Assembly: GCA_964437595.1 (NCBI GenBank)
Contig: CAYTHO010000016.1
Coordinates: forward strand, 1-64,000
Reading direction: 5' to 3'
Source of the DNA: DSYU01 sp964437595
Lineage (GTDB): Bacteria > Chloroflexota > Anaerolineae > Anaerolineales > Anaerolineaceae
DNA length: 64,000 bases
In this document: positions 35,222 to 44,636 of the stretch, in pieces
Position numbering within the stretch: the first letter of the stretch is position 1
Layout of the letters: each line of letters starts with the position of its first letter
Notes under the pieces: generated by a model
The model's input: the letters and a program-made list of their open reading frames with translations, nothing else
Told to the model about the DNA's origin: nothing
Databases searched by the model: none
Position numbers and translations under genes: made by a program

Positions 35222-35235
35222 ACTGACCAGTCAGT
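35222..35235. promoter_or_regulatory. TetR-type operator ACTGAC-CA-GTCAGT
   Basis: Perfect six-base arms with a two-base centre, located just upstream of the tetR start codon (35200). TGACTGACCAGTCAGT is a recurring operator form for TetR/AcrR repressors. Repressor binding here would block the operon promoter. Confidence 0.75.
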
Positions 35236-35366
35236 TTATAACATGGTACCGGAGACTTGTCAAGTAGCTTTTTTGAAGCTTAGAAATTAGTACAGACATG
35301 GGACTGGAACACAGCCAGGAAATTGGTGAAAGATGAATAGGTCACCGACTGCCGCACCAAAAATTT

Positions 35367-36578
35367 CTACCATTCCATCTTGGTCAGCAATTCCATCAAA
35401 CCTTCACGATCCAGGTCTGTGCCGTTAGCCAGGATGGCAATTCCCAGGTTCTCTTCAGGATAGAGGCGCATGATCGTGGCAAAGCCGGGCCCCCCGCCTG
35501 CATGCTCGAGAAAAACAACATTCCCTGTTCGTCCCACCAACCAACCCAATCCACGACTATCAATTGGGCCAGTATTTGTCATTGACGAAATGGATTCAGG
35601 CTGCAGGAGCCGGTTTCCGTCCAGCGAACCACGGTTCAGGTATGCCATCATCAGGCGAGCCACATCGGTTGAGGGTCCGATCAAACCAGTTGAAGGGCTG
35701 GGGTCGATGTAAACTCTGTTCAACCAAAGCAGCTTTCCTTCTCGTTTACGAATCAGTGCGCTTGTGTCTAACAAAGTTGGCAAAAGTGGAGTGAAAATAT
35801 GGATGACGGGTAATGTACCGAAGGCTTCATGGTCAGCCATAGAAAGCGTGTAAACGAAACCAGTCTGAGACATTCCCATGGGCTCCAGAACATTCCGGGT
35901 TATGTATGTCTCATAAGACTGACCCGAAACACCTTCGATGATTGCGCCCAGCACCATATAGTTCATATTACTGTAGACGGCCTTTTCTCCAGGCTCGAAC
36001 TTCAATTTGTTAAAGGCAGGCAGATATTTCTTAACGATCTCAGTTTGATCTCGGGTGGCATCGTCATAATGTACCCAACCGATGATAGCAGGGACCGTAT
36101 CGGGTAAACCGGATGTATGCTGTAGCAGATTTCGTATGGTAATGCCCGAACTGGTGGGTGTAGGATAGGTCACTTCAAACCAGGGTAAATAGTCCGTGAC
36201 AGAATCATCCAGGTCTAATTTGCCCTGCTCCTGCAGTTGCATAACCGCGATGGCAGTGGGGATCTTGGTCATCGACCACCAATGGTAAACAGTGTTCGTT
36301 TCAGCTTTTACGCCGCCAGGCCCATCCGCAAATCCAAAGGCGTTGTTATAGACAATGCGCCCATTCTTCACCACGACCAGCGATAACCCGGGTGGATTGC
36401 CCGAGGCGACCAGCCGATTTAAATAGGATTCTAATTCGGCTACATCATCGACCTGCTCTGGCGTCGCCGGTGCATGTGGTGCAAAGGCATATAAAGCGAT
36501 GCCAATCACCAGGAGGAGAAACACCATTCCTGGAAGCATATTTCGGAGCACCTTTTCATAATATTTTAGAGTAGCCAT
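35367..36578 (-). CDS. Beta-lactamase-family serine hydrolase
   Basis: 403 residues. An N-terminal TM anchor (residues ~13-33) is followed by a class C beta-lactamase-like domain: the SxxK motif in WWSMTKIPTAIAVMQLQEQG, YxN in YSNMNYMVLG, and a C-terminal FLEHAGGGPGF in place of KTG. It is probably an exported or membrane-anchored esterase/peptidase. Its start overlaps the stop of the preceding small membrane protein gene by 13 bases, indicating one operon. It lacks the C-terminal TM region of the homologue at 31068. Confidence 0.88.
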   Translation of the reverse strand: MATLKYYEKVLRNMLPGMVFLLLVIGIALYAFAPHAPATPEQVDDVAELESYLNRLVASGNPPGLSLVVVKNGRIVYNNAFGFADGPGGVKAETNTVYHWWSMTKIPTAIAVMQLQEQGKLDLDDSVTDYLPWFEVTYPTPTSSGITIRNLLQHTSGLPDTVPAIIGWVHYDDATRDQTEIVKKYLPAFNKLKFEPGEKAVYSNMNYMVLGAIIEGVSGQSYETYITRNVLEPMGMSQTGFVYTLSMADHEAFGTLPVIHIFTPLLPTLLDTSALIRKREGKLLWLNRVYIDPSPSTGLIGPSTDVARLMMAYLNRGSLDGNRLLQPESISSMTNTGPIDSRGLGWLVGRTGNVVFLEHAGGGPGFATIMRLYPEENLGIAILANGTDLDREGLMELLTKMEW

Positions 36579-37081
36579 TCCACACCGAGCGCGATTCCTG
36601 TGACGATCAGGCTGAGGATGAGGGTAAATACAATCCCATTTAGAAATTTTCGGAAATGGAAAGCATAATCGGTGTAGCCAGCCATGCCCTCGGTACCTGG
36701 CAGGATCATGAAGCGCGGCTTCAAGGTCATCAGAAGAAACCAGTCAAGCAATACAAGATCGAGCAGGTTCCACATCTGGAAAATGACCACTGAGACAATG
36801 AAGGTGTTGAGGAAGGTTAGTTCGCCATAAAGGCTTCGGAGTTGACCGAGCCCCAGTGCGACAACCAGCCCAAGGATCGCCAAAAGCGGGAGGCTGGCCA
36901 GGTTCGCCTGCTTGTGCGTCTGTTTGCTCATTGGCCCATACTTGGCGCGGATGTCGGGTGGATAATCATTGAGGATCATCTCTACATTAACATGTCCCAT
37001 GATGAGTATGGCGAAGCTAAAAACCACCCCAAAGATCGTCCCCCAAAGCACACCAAGTTGAATCAGTTGAAGAATGTCCAT
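36566..37081 (-). CDS. Small integral membrane protein, unknown function
   Basis: 171 residues with four TM helices (about 8-28, 63-80, 88-113, 148-168) and a basic cytoplasmic loop (MSKQTHKQAN). No family is recognised. The gene has a good ribosome binding site (AGGAG) and sits second to last in the leftward CPBP protease operon. Conserved order with the serine hydrolase may mean joint membrane-surface function. Confidence 0.7.
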   Translation of the reverse strand: MDILQLIQLGVLWGTIFGVVFSFAILIMGHVNVEMILNDYPPDIRAKYGPMSKQTHKQANLASLPLLAILGLVVALGLGQLRSLYGELTFLNTFIVSVVIFQMWNLLDLVLLDWFLLMTLKPRFMILPGTEGMAGYTDYAFHFRKFLNGIVFTLILSLIVTGIALGVEWLL

Positions 37082-37117
37082 TTCATTTCTCCTTTTCGGT
37101 AGAGAGCCTAAAGGTCA

Positions 37118-37636
37118 TTAGAGAACTTTTGGCTCTAACCCAGCCTTTTTACGATTGATAAGCTTAATCCCGAAATACACCGCGGCATCGCAGACCAGCA
37201 TCCCGATCACTGCGGGGACAAGTACTGCCCATCCTGACTCACCGCCTTCGATGACACTCCATACAATCTTGCCCAGCGCTGCGAAGTTGATAACTGCCAC
37301 ACCCCACCACCATGAGCGCTTCCAAAATGCCAGCGCAAGAAAGTAGAAGAAAGCGGGAACGGTGAGCGAAGCGAAAACCTTAATAATCGTCCATTCGCCA
37401 AGGATGTAATCCTTTTCGGCTTGCAGGAACTGCTCTACAGCAGGGTCAACGGTTGCTGGTGCGGGGAACCAGAACATGCTGGTGAACAGTGCTATAACCG
37501 TGAAAACAAGTCCTTTCAAGCTACGCCTGTAGGCAAAATAGATAAAGGGCAGGATAAACATTGGGCGGATGTACCAGCTCAACACATTGTGATGGCGCAC
37601 CCAGGCCCAAGCGAGAAAGTCGGATAAGAATTCCAT
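37118..37636 (-). CDS. Small integral membrane protein, unknown function
   Basis: 172 residues with four or five TM helices. The N-terminus (LSDFLAWAWVRHHNVLSWYI) and the segment AVEQFLQAEKDYILGEWTI are striking for acidic and aromatic residues between membrane spans. No named family is evident to me. It follows the CPBP protease gene by about 20 bases and has its own AAGGAGA site. Uncertain function. Confidence 0.7.
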   Translation of the reverse strand: MEFLSDFLAWAWVRHHNVLSWYIRPMFILPFIYFAYRRSLKGLVFTVIALFTSMFWFPAPATVDPAVEQFLQAEKDYILGEWTIIKVFASLTVPAFFYFLALAFWKRSWWWGVAVINFAALGKIVWSVIEGGESGWAVLVPAVIGMLVCDAAVYFGIKLINRKKAGLEPKVL

Positions 37637-37657
37637 ATCAGTGTCTCCTTATGTGTT

Positions 37658-38524
37658 TCAATCACCTTCAGAATACTGCTTTTCACCAACCGGATTACCC
37701 AGCCTGCCTCTTGTGATAAGGATCAATGCAATGGCCACGACCCATAGCAGTGCAACCGTGATATGAAACGGACGTGCAGAATTATCGGTGAGAAGGTTCC
37801 CCCAGGCATTCTGTGAGGCGTGGAATAGCGCAACCAGCAGCACGCTTCCTTTTGTACTGAGGAATGTCCACGCATAAATAATGGACAACGCCATCGAAAA
37901 CAACACGAACGGAACGACGCCAACCGATGCGATGAAAGGATCGTCTTTCAGGAAAAAGCCGGGCGCGTGGAGAATTGTTTCGGGAACTGCAACCAGGAAG
38001 GCTGCCACCACAGCATTGTTATATTGGGCGTGAAGCCTGGGCAGGGCAAACCCGCGCCAGGCCACCTCTTCACCATTCAGAAGCATTAGCATGAGAAGTT
38101 GCAAAAGAAAGCTCAGGAGAATCTCCCACCACTGCATGCTCAATACCCCGATCTGGGGTAGGCTGCCTCCCAATGAAATATGCAAACCAATGGCGCCCAG
38201 AATGATAGGAACGAAAAAGGTAAGCACAAGCAAATACCACCAGCCGCTTACACGCCAGATAAGATAACGACCGAATAGCTGCTTCACGCCTTTCCTTCCC
38301 CTGGTGATGCCTGTCACAACTGCGGCGGCGATGGCGGGAGTCCAGCCGGCCAGAAGCCCAAGTGCATCAGGCACCGCGAAGGGAAATAACCCCCAGGAAT
38401 ACATTGCCTTAGGCACAAAATATGCCCATGCCAGGATGAATGTGCCGATATACATCGCAGCCAGTGGATGCCGCGTCACGAAGGATTTAAAGTGATTCTT
38501 TTGTATGGAAGATACCGTAACCAT
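37658..38524 (-). CDS. CPBP-family intramembrane glutamic-type protease (Abi/Rce1-like)
   Basis: 288 residues from ATG 38524 (AAAGGAAACAGG upstream). Eight or so TM helices carry the CPBP motif EEVAWRGFALPRL (EExxxR), a following FLVAVPETILHAPGF and a late ALFHASQNAWGN (HxxxN). These are the conserved Glu, His and Asn positions of Rce1-type proteases. First gene of a leftward operon divergent from a sensor kinase. Bacterial members process peptides or confer self-immunity to bacteriocins; no peptide gene is visible nearby. Confidence 0.88.
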   Translation of the reverse strand: MVTVSSIQKNHFKSFVTRHPLAAMYIGTFILAWAYFVPKAMYSWGLFPFAVPDALGLLAGWTPAIAAAVVTGITRGRKGVKQLFGRYLIWRVSGWWYLLVLTFFVPIILGAIGLHISLGGSLPQIGVLSMQWWEILLSFLLQLLMLMLLNGEEVAWRGFALPRLHAQYNNAVVAAFLVAVPETILHAPGFFLKDDPFIASVGVVPFVLFSMALSIIYAWTFLSTKGSVLLVALFHASQNAWGNLLTDNSARPFHITVALLWVVAIALILITRGRLGNPVGEKQYSEGD

Positions 38525-38664
38525 GTCCTGTTTCCTTTTGTTTGATATCCACAGGATACGGCATCTCCTTCCCGGTATCATCTGAACGCGCTCACCAATC
38601 GGACAGAAAAATTTCCCGGACGAAAGGGGAAATCATTCCCGTCTCTTTGGGAATACAATATAGT

Positions 38665-40731
38665 ATGCTTCGCACCATGATCAAAGACCTATCCGCCCCG
38701 CAGCTCCCCACCCGCTGGCAGCGTGCCGCGCAGGTCTTATGGGTATTGGTTACTGTGCTTGCGCTGGCATTCTTTGTATATGAGGTCTACCTTTCGTACA
38801 ATGAAGCGCTAAATCCCCCCCTCCCCTTACAAGAAAATCTTACCGGGCTGGGCATCAGCCTGCGCGCCTACGCCAATTTCCTGGTGGGCCTTCGTTCGGT
38901 CTATATGCTCGTCCACCTGGTTATTGCGGGTATCGTTGTCTTCAAGCGACCCAACGAGCGCATTGCCATCTTTACCGCCTTTGTTCTCGTCCTGTTGGGG
39001 ACAACCTTTTGGCCGCTCGCGGAACAGATCGCAGATCAGTCCGATTTCTGGCGACTGCCGCGTGCGATCGCCAACCTGTTGTCGTCGGTCAGTATGTGGA
39101 TCTTTTTCCTGACCTTTCCCGATGGGCGTTTCACCCTGCGCTGGACAAAACCAGTCACAGTTTTCATGTTGCTCTTATTGGTGATCGAAAACTTCTTCCC
39201 TGAAAGCATCCTCAATCCACAAAACCATAGGGCGGTTGGACTGGTTCTTTCACTGATCACGATGGTGATTATGGTGTACGTACCCTTATATCGCTATCGC
39301 ACCACTTCCAACCCTGTCCTTCGCCAGCAAACCAAATGGGTGGTGTATGGCATCTCTGCCGCGATTATCGGTTTCTTCGTCGTCGCCCTTCCCGCCTCAC
39401 TCGGCATCTCGATGGAGCAAGGTACAACCTATGGCCTGATCTCCATCACCGGTATGATGCTCGTAATCCTGTTCATTCCCATTTCCATCGGCATCGCCAT
39501 CACCCGCTCCCGCCTGTGGGATATTGACCCGATCATCAACCGCACGCTCGTCTACGGCGCGCTGAGTTTTCTGACCATTGCCTTTTACGCTCTCGTGGTT
39601 GGTGGGTTCGCGATTTACTTTCGAAGCAACGAAAGCAACCTCATCATCTCCTTCATCGCCACGGGTGTGGTCGCCATTCTCTTCGAACCGTTGCGCCAGC
39701 GATTACAGCGCGGCGTGAACCGCCTCATGTACGGCGAGCGTGACGACCCCGCCACGGTTCTCACGCGCCTCAGCCAGCGCCTCGACTCTGCCCTCGCGCC
39801 TGATTCGGTTTTGCAGACAATCGTTGAAACGCTTGCGCAAACATTGCGGCTTCCCTACGCTGCAATCTCCCTTTTGGACGATGCGCAGACACCTCGCTTC
39901 GTTTCCACCTCCAGTCTGCCCGCTTCTGAATTGCTTCGTCTTCCGCTGACAAATCAAACTGAACGCGTTGGGGAGCTGATCCTTGCCCCCAGAGCGCCTG
40001 GCGAATCCTTCTCCCCAGCAGACATGAAACTGATCAACATCATTGCCCAGCAGGCGGGAGTTGCCGCCTACACGATGCGGCTGAACAACGATTTACAGAA
40101 ATCGCGGGAACGACTTGTCACCGCACAGGAAGAAGAACGTCGCCGCTTGCGCCGCGACCTGCATGATGGAGTCGGTCCTACCTTAGCCAGTCTATCTCAG
40201 CGCATCGATACCGCCTCGGAACTTGTCGAAAGCGATCCAGAAAAAAGTGTGCGATTATTGAAAGATCTCAAAGGACAGGTGAAGGAAACTATTGCCGAAA
40301 TTCGCAGGTTAGTCTACGCGCTTCGTCCACCCGTACTGGACGAGTTTGGATTAGTCTCTGCCATTCGCGAGCATGTCGCGCCATACAGTGGGCCCAACGG
40401 CATGACGATCACGATCGACGCTCCCGAGCCATTCCCGTCCCTGCCCGCCGCGGTAGAAGTTGCTGCCTATCGCATCGCGCTGGAAGGTTTTACGAACATC
40501 GTCAAACACACGGGAGCCAGTGCCTGTCAGATTAATATCCGAATTATGGACAACGCATTGTTCTTGGATGTATCCGATAATGGACAAGGTCTGCCGGTTG
40601 AGAAGCGTGCAGGAGTTGGATTTGCCTCCATGCGGGAACGTGCTGCTGAACTCGGTGGTGAATGTGTCATTGAGAATATTCCAACAGGCGGTATGCGCGT
40701 CAGCGCGCGACTGCCAATTGGAAAGGAATAG
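38665..40731 (+). CDS. NarL-type sensor histidine kinase with a multi-TM input and GAF domain
   Basis: About 688 residues from ATG 38665, though ATG 38677 is an equal candidate; no strong ribosome binding site separates them. Eight TM helices fill residues ~15-330. A GAF domain follows (RLDSALAPDSVLQTIVETLA onward). HisKA_3 carries RRDLHDGVGPTLAS with phosphoacceptor His500, and an HATPase_c domain ends with DNGQGL and GVGFASMRERA. It lies three bases from the response regulator gene, a clear cognate pair. Architecture resembles LiaS/ComP-like kinases sensing membrane state. Confidence 0.9.
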   Translation: MLRTMIKDLSAPQLPTRWQRAAQVLWVLVTVLALAFFVYEVYLSYNEALNPPLPLQENLTGLGISLRAYANFLVGLRSVYMLVHLVIAGIVVFKRPNERIAIFTAFVLVLLGTTFWPLAEQIADQSDFWRLPRAIANLLSSVSMWIFFLTFPDGRFTLRWTKPVTVFMLLLLVIENFFPESILNPQNHRAVGLVLSLITMVIMVYVPLYRYRTTSNPVLRQQTKWVVYGISAAIIGFFVVALPASLGISMEQGTTYGLISITGMMLVILFIPISIGIAITRSRLWDIDPIINRTLVYGALSFLTIAFYALVVGGFAIYFRSNESNLIISFIATGVVAILFEPLRQRLQRGVNRLMYGERDDPATVLTRLSQRLDSALAPDSVLQTIVETLAQTLRLPYAAISLLDDAQTPRFVSTSSLPASELLRLPLTNQTERVGELILAPRAPGESFSPADMKLINIIAQQAGVAAYTMRLNNDLQKSRERLVTAQEEERRRLRRDLHDGVGPTLASLSQRIDTASELVESDPEKSVRLLKDLKGQVKETIAEIRRLVYALRPPVLDEFGLVSAIREHVAPYSGPNGMTITIDAPEPFPSLPAAVEVAAYRIALEGFTNIVKHTGASACQINIRIMDNALFLDVSDNGQGLPVEKRAGVGFASMRERAAELGGECVIENIPTGGMRVSARLPIGKE

Positions 40732-40734
40732 ACC

Positions 40735-41394
40735 ATGTCAATCAAAGTATTAATCGCAGACGACCATGTCTTTTACCGCGAAGGTGTTCGCGCGTTGTTA
40801 GGTTCTGTCGGTGCAATTGAGGTCGTCGGGGAAGCTAATGATGGTGAGGAAGCGATTCTTCAGGCAAACAAACTTCAGCCAAATGTCATCCTCATGGATT
40901 TAAAAATGCCAGGCATGAATGGTATTGATGCCACGCGCAAAATCCACGAATTGCATCCGGGCATCGGGGTGCTGGTCATCACTATGTTTGATGATGACGA
41001 CTCGGTTTTTGCCGCCATGCGCGCAGGCGCACGCGGGTACCTGCTCAAAGATGCGGACAAGGAGGAAGTGGTGCGGGCAATCGTCGCTGTGGAAAGAGGC
41101 GAAGCCATCTTCAGTCCTGCCATTGCACAGAGAATGATGCAGTATTTTTCCACACCATTGGGCCCATCCAAAAAGAACCGGCCCGATGAATTCGCCGAGC
41201 TGACCGAACGTGAACTGGAAATATTGGACTTGATCGCACAGGGACATAACAACCTGGCCATTTCGAACCGGCTCTCTCTGAGTATCAAGACTGTGCAAAA
41301 TTATGTCTCGAGCATCCTTACGAAATTGCAGGTCGCAGACCGCTCTCAAGCTATCGTTCGCGCACGCGAAGCAGGAATGGGAAAACATAGATAG
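40735..41394 (+). CDS. NarL/FixJ-family response regulator
   Basis: 219 residues. Receiver with acidic pair D9/D10, phosphoacceptor D55 in VILMDLKMPG and Lys in YLLKDADK; C-terminal LuxR HTH (LTERELEILDLIAQGHNN, SIKTVQNYVSSIL). It is paired with the kinase gene directly upstream, separated by three bases, and is likely co-translated. Target genes are not indicated, although the CPBP operon is divergent from the pair. Confidence 0.94.
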   Translation: MSIKVLIADDHVFYREGVRALLGSVGAIEVVGEANDGEEAILQANKLQPNVILMDLKMPGMNGIDATRKIHELHPGIGVLVITMFDDDDSVFAAMRAGARGYLLKDADKEEVVRAIVAVERGEAIFSPAIAQRMMQYFSTPLGPSKKNRPDEFAELTERELEILDLIAQGHNNLAISNRLSLSIKTVQNYVSSILTKLQVADRSQAIVRAREAGMGKHR

Positions 41395-41480
41395 CCTCTA
41401 ACTGCGGAACCAAATATAATTCTCAAAAAAGCCACCCAACAGTTTGAGCAGTCTTCGTTCTTGACAGTTTCCCTGAAGGA

Positions 41481-42941
41481 TCAAAATTCGTTAGTTGATG
41501 CTATTGTTAGTGATGGTGTTGGTGTTGGCGTCAGATACTGAAGATAGTACAGCGGCACCCAACCGATGCGTCCCTCAACATCGAGAATTTCCACCCAGAC
41601 CAGACCTTGCGCCGTTTTCTCTCGATAAAGAACCTGAATTTGCTGCCCAAACCGCAGTGGTCCGATAGCGGGGCCGCCTGGAGATTGGTAGATTTGCATT
41701 TTCGGTAAGCCGTTGAGGACGACTTTCGCTTGCTGCGGTAGAGGGGTAGAGGTGGGTGTACTGGTAGGGAGCGGTGTATTGGTAGGGAGCGGGGTGCTGG
41801 TCGGTGAAAGTGTTGCTGTAGATGTTGGAGTAAAGGTTGCCGTAGGCGTTGGGGTAAGCGTTACGGTTGGGCTGGGTCCAAGCGTAGGGGTTGCTGTTAC
41901 CGTTGGCGTGGGCGTACGCGTAGGTGGGATCAGTGGGTCTAGCTGCTCAGCAAAGATTTGGTTCACCCGAATCGATACCGGTCGTTCTAAAGCCGCTACG
42001 ATCGCCTCCTGCATGCCAACAACCTGCTCATAGCGCAGTTGCTTGCTGGTGCGAATGGTGATGTTCATATCCAGGGCGGTTCCCTGGCGCGTTACCGTCA
42101 GGTCAACCAGTTCTGCGTCGTTAAAAAATGTTACCTGATCGCGTACCACTGTATTGATCTGGCGGTTTTCGGTGGCTTCCTGAATGAATTTCACACTAAA
42201 AATATTGAGTGGTACAAAGAGAGCTAATGTAAGGCTGGCAGAAAGTAACAGGCTGCGTGGCAGCCGCGGCTTATCCTTTACATTGCTAGCTCCAAAGCCG
42301 CACAAGAAAAATACCAAAACTGCCGCAAAAGCGATTGTCACCATATTCGTAAGAAACAAAAGGAGCGCACCCCCGGCAACATCCATGCGGCCAAGCGCTA
42401 ATCCAATCCCAACCGTACACAGCGGCGGCATGAGAGCGGTGGCGATCGCCACGCCGGGCAGCGCCGCGGAGAGATGCGGCTGCGTCAGGGCATAAGCTGC
42501 TGCCAGGCCACCCGCCAGGGCGATCCCCAAATCGAGTGGGGAAGGATGCGTACGCGCCAGAATTTCATTGGGCAGCGCTTGCAGCGAGAGGAAAGGAACG
42601 TACAGATTGAACCGGGTGACGATAGCAGATAACAACACCGCCAGGGCTGCGCCGCGCAGGAGGGCGCCAATTGCATTTTCGAGCAAGTGGGTATCACCCG
42701 TAATGGAAGCCAGGCCAATGCCAATGATGGGCGACATCAGGGGTGCTACCAGCATGGCTCCAATGATCACCGCCGGCGAATCAGTGATCAACCCCAATGT
42801 AGCAATACTGCAAGATAAAATCACCAGGAAAAAAAAGTCAAACCCTGGCGAGGCCATTGGCCTGATTTCAGCAATAACCTTTTCACGGCGTTCGAAAGAC
42901 AGGGGCTTGATCAACTGGCGAAATGTAGGTTGTTCTTTCAA
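41481..42941 (-). CDS. DUF389 membrane protein with a Thr-Pro linker and SH3-like C-terminus
   Basis: 486 residues. The first ~230 form a DUF389 (TIGR00341-like) region with about six TM helices, including SPAVIIGAMLVAPLMSPIIG. A small soluble domain to ~330 follows, then a low-complexity linker of TPTPT/TSTP repeats (~335-398), typical of secreted or surface proteins in Chloroflexota. The end is a bacterial SH3-like domain (PKMQIYQSPGGPAIGPLRFGQ). The linker and SH3 are probably extracellular and may contact the cell wall or matrix. The function of DUF389 is unknown. Confidence 0.87.
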   Translation of the reverse strand: MKEQPTFRQLIKPLSFERREKVIAEIRPMASPGFDFFFLVILSCSIATLGLITDSPAVIIGAMLVAPLMSPIIGIGLASITGDTHLLENAIGALLRGAALAVLLSAIVTRFNLYVPFLSLQALPNEILARTHPSPLDLGIALAGGLAAAYALTQPHLSAALPGVAIATALMPPLCTVGIGLALGRMDVAGGALLLFLTNMVTIAFAAVLVFFLCGFGASNVKDKPRLPRSLLLSASLTLALFVPLNIFSVKFIQEATENRQINTVVRDQVTFFNDAELVDLTVTRQGTALDMNITIRTSKQLRYEQVVGMQEAIVAALERPVSIRVNQIFAEQLDPLIPPTRTPTPTVTATPTLGPSPTVTLTPTPTATFTPTSTATLSPTSTPLPTNTPLPTSTPTSTPLPQQAKVVLNGLPKMQIYQSPGGPAIGPLRFGQQIQVLYREKTAQGLVWVEILDVEGRIGWVPLYYLQYLTPTPTPSLTIASTNEF

Positions 42942-43102
42942 GGCGTCCTCGCGATTTGTTTAGTAGATGGATACTGACCTTCATGTTTTTCGACCTGAAT
43001 GGCTGTTTAAAACAAAGAAATTTAAGCACAGATTCTGTATCTCGCCCAGGATAAAAGCACTATCCAGTTTTTATCCAGAATGGATCCCATCATCGACAAG
43101 CG

Positions 43103-43507
43103 TTACAGATCTTTTGTGCTTAATCGGGCTAAACTTCGAATGGCCTCTAGGAAACGGGCTGGCCCTGCATCTTTGGGAAGATAAGCGCTGACCCCTTCTA
43201 TCAAATTAGATGCCGTCTGGAATAAATCCGTGTAGGTGCTAAACACCAGGATGGATGTTTTACAACCATTGGAGTGCAACAATTGCGCAACTTCCACTCC
43301 ATTCATTCCTGGCAGATCAAAATCAAGCACTAGAACGTCCGGGTTGAGCTTTATAGCCAGTCCATAAGCTTCTTCACCATTATCTGTCTCTCCAACTAAT
43401 TCCATATCCTTTTGTCTTGTGATGATTCTGCTCATCCCCTCGCGGAGAAGGGGGTGCGTTTCCGCAATTAGGACATGGATCCGTTTCCTCTCCTCGGCCA
43501 TGGTCAT
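43103..43507 (-). CDS. Single-domain (orphan) response regulator receiver
   Basis: 134 residues covering only a receiver of the NarL type, with no HTH; a stop follows RSLARLSTKDL. Phosphoacceptor Asp62 lies in DVLVLDFDLPGMNG. The usual acidic pair after the first strand is changed: IAETHPLLREG instead of IADDHP. Mg2+ binding and phosphorylation may therefore be weakened. No kinase is adjacent. It may be a phosphate sink or a truncated regulator. Start at ATG 43507 with AAAGG upstream. Confidence 0.75.
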   Translation of the reverse strand: MTMAEERKRIHVLIAETHPLLREGMSRIITRQKDMELVGETDNGEEAYGLAIKLNPDVLVLDFDLPGMNGVEVAQLLHSNGCKTSILVFSTYTDLFQTASNLIEGVSAYLPKDAGPARFLEAIRSLARLSTKDL

Positions 43508-43586
43508 TAACTACCTTTCCCGAATTCTAAAAACATCCCAGTAGTGTGTTCCCAGTAATCCTTAGCGCCGGTTTCTGGAGTCAATC

Positions 43587-44636
43587 CTACTGATCGTTAT
43601 AAATCCAACAAGACACCTGCTGCTTTCCAATTTGGAAGGCAGGCGGCATTTCTTGTTCACAGATTGCCCCCACCTTCGCAGAACAGCGAGTATGGAAAGG
43701 ACATCCTGAGGGCGGGTTCAGAGGCGAAGGAACATCGCCGGTCAATAGAATCCGTTCTTTCCGGTTTTCTTTCTTCACCCGCGGGATAGCTGCCAGTAAA
43801 GCCTGGGTATACGGGTGCAAAGGATGGTAAAACAGTTCCTGTGTGGGGCCAGTTTCGACGATCTTGCCCAGGTACATAACTGCCACACGAGTGCTGATAT
43901 AGTAAATCACACTCAAATCATGGGCAATGAACAAATAGGTCAGGCCGAAATCGTTCTGAAGTTTCTCCAGGAGATTGATTACCTGCGCCTGCACGGAGAC
44001 ATCCAGCGAGGAAACCGGCTCATCAGCAATGATGATCCGCGGGTACATCGCCAGCGCGCGGGCGATAGAAATGCGCTGGCGCTGACCACCCGAAAACTGG
44101 TGCGGGTAAGCGCCAGCATGGCGCGCATTTAAGCCAACGCTGTCCAGCAGATGCGCAACCTCTTCTTCCTGCGCAGTCATCGATTTGATACCCCGGTGCA
44201 TCAGCGGGATCGAGAGGATTTCTCGTACCGTTTTGCGCGGGTTCAATGATGAATAGGGATTCTGAAAGATTACCTGGATCAGGCGATAGTAAGGAACCTG
44301 AACAGGACTCTGCGAGTTGCCTTCCCGATCCGTACCTACCGAGACGCGGCCATTGCGCAGTGGCTTTCCCTCAAAAAGCACCTCACCAGCCGTTGGCTCA
44401 TAGAGGCGCGCCAGCACCCGTCCCAACGTTGTTTTACCACTGCCGCTCTCACCCACCAGCCCAACCGTCTCTCCGCGCCAGATGGCGAGATCGACTCCAT
44501 TGACCGCATGTACCACCGGGTCCGGTTCTCTCGACACCATGCGCACCAGCGGGCTTCGCGGTATGGGGAAGTGCTTCTTCAGCTGGCGAACCTCCACGAT
44601 GGGTGTGCTCAATTGCACAACTTCATTTTCCTGCAT
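43587..44636 (-). CDS. Dpp/Opp-type ABC transporter ATPase, second subunit
   Basis: 349 residues. Walker A GESGSGKTTLGRVLARL, Q-loop FQNPYSSLNPRKT, signature FSGGQRQRISIARALA and Walker B IIADEPVSSLDVSVQAQ are complete. The oligopeptide/dipeptide C-terminal motif appears as PSPLNPPSGCPFHTRC. It overlaps the upstream ATPase gene by 14 bases and is the last gene of the operon. It powers import with its partner ATPase. Confidence 0.95.
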   Translation of the reverse strand: MQENEVVQLSTPIVEVRQLKKHFPIPRSPLVRMVSREPDPVVHAVNGVDLAIWRGETVGLVGESGSGKTTLGRVLARLYEPTAGEVLFEGKPLRNGRVSVGTDREGNSQSPVQVPYYRLIQVIFQNPYSSLNPRKTVREILSIPLMHRGIKSMTAQEEEVAHLLDSVGLNARHAGAYPHQFSGGQRQRISIARALAMYPRIIIADEPVSSLDVSVQAQVINLLEKLQNDFGLTYLFIAHDLSVIYYISTRVAVMYLGKIVETGPTQELFYHPLHPYTQALLAAIPRVKKENRKERILLTGDVPSPLNPPSGCPFHTRCSAKVGAICEQEMPPAFQIGKQQVSCWIYNDQ

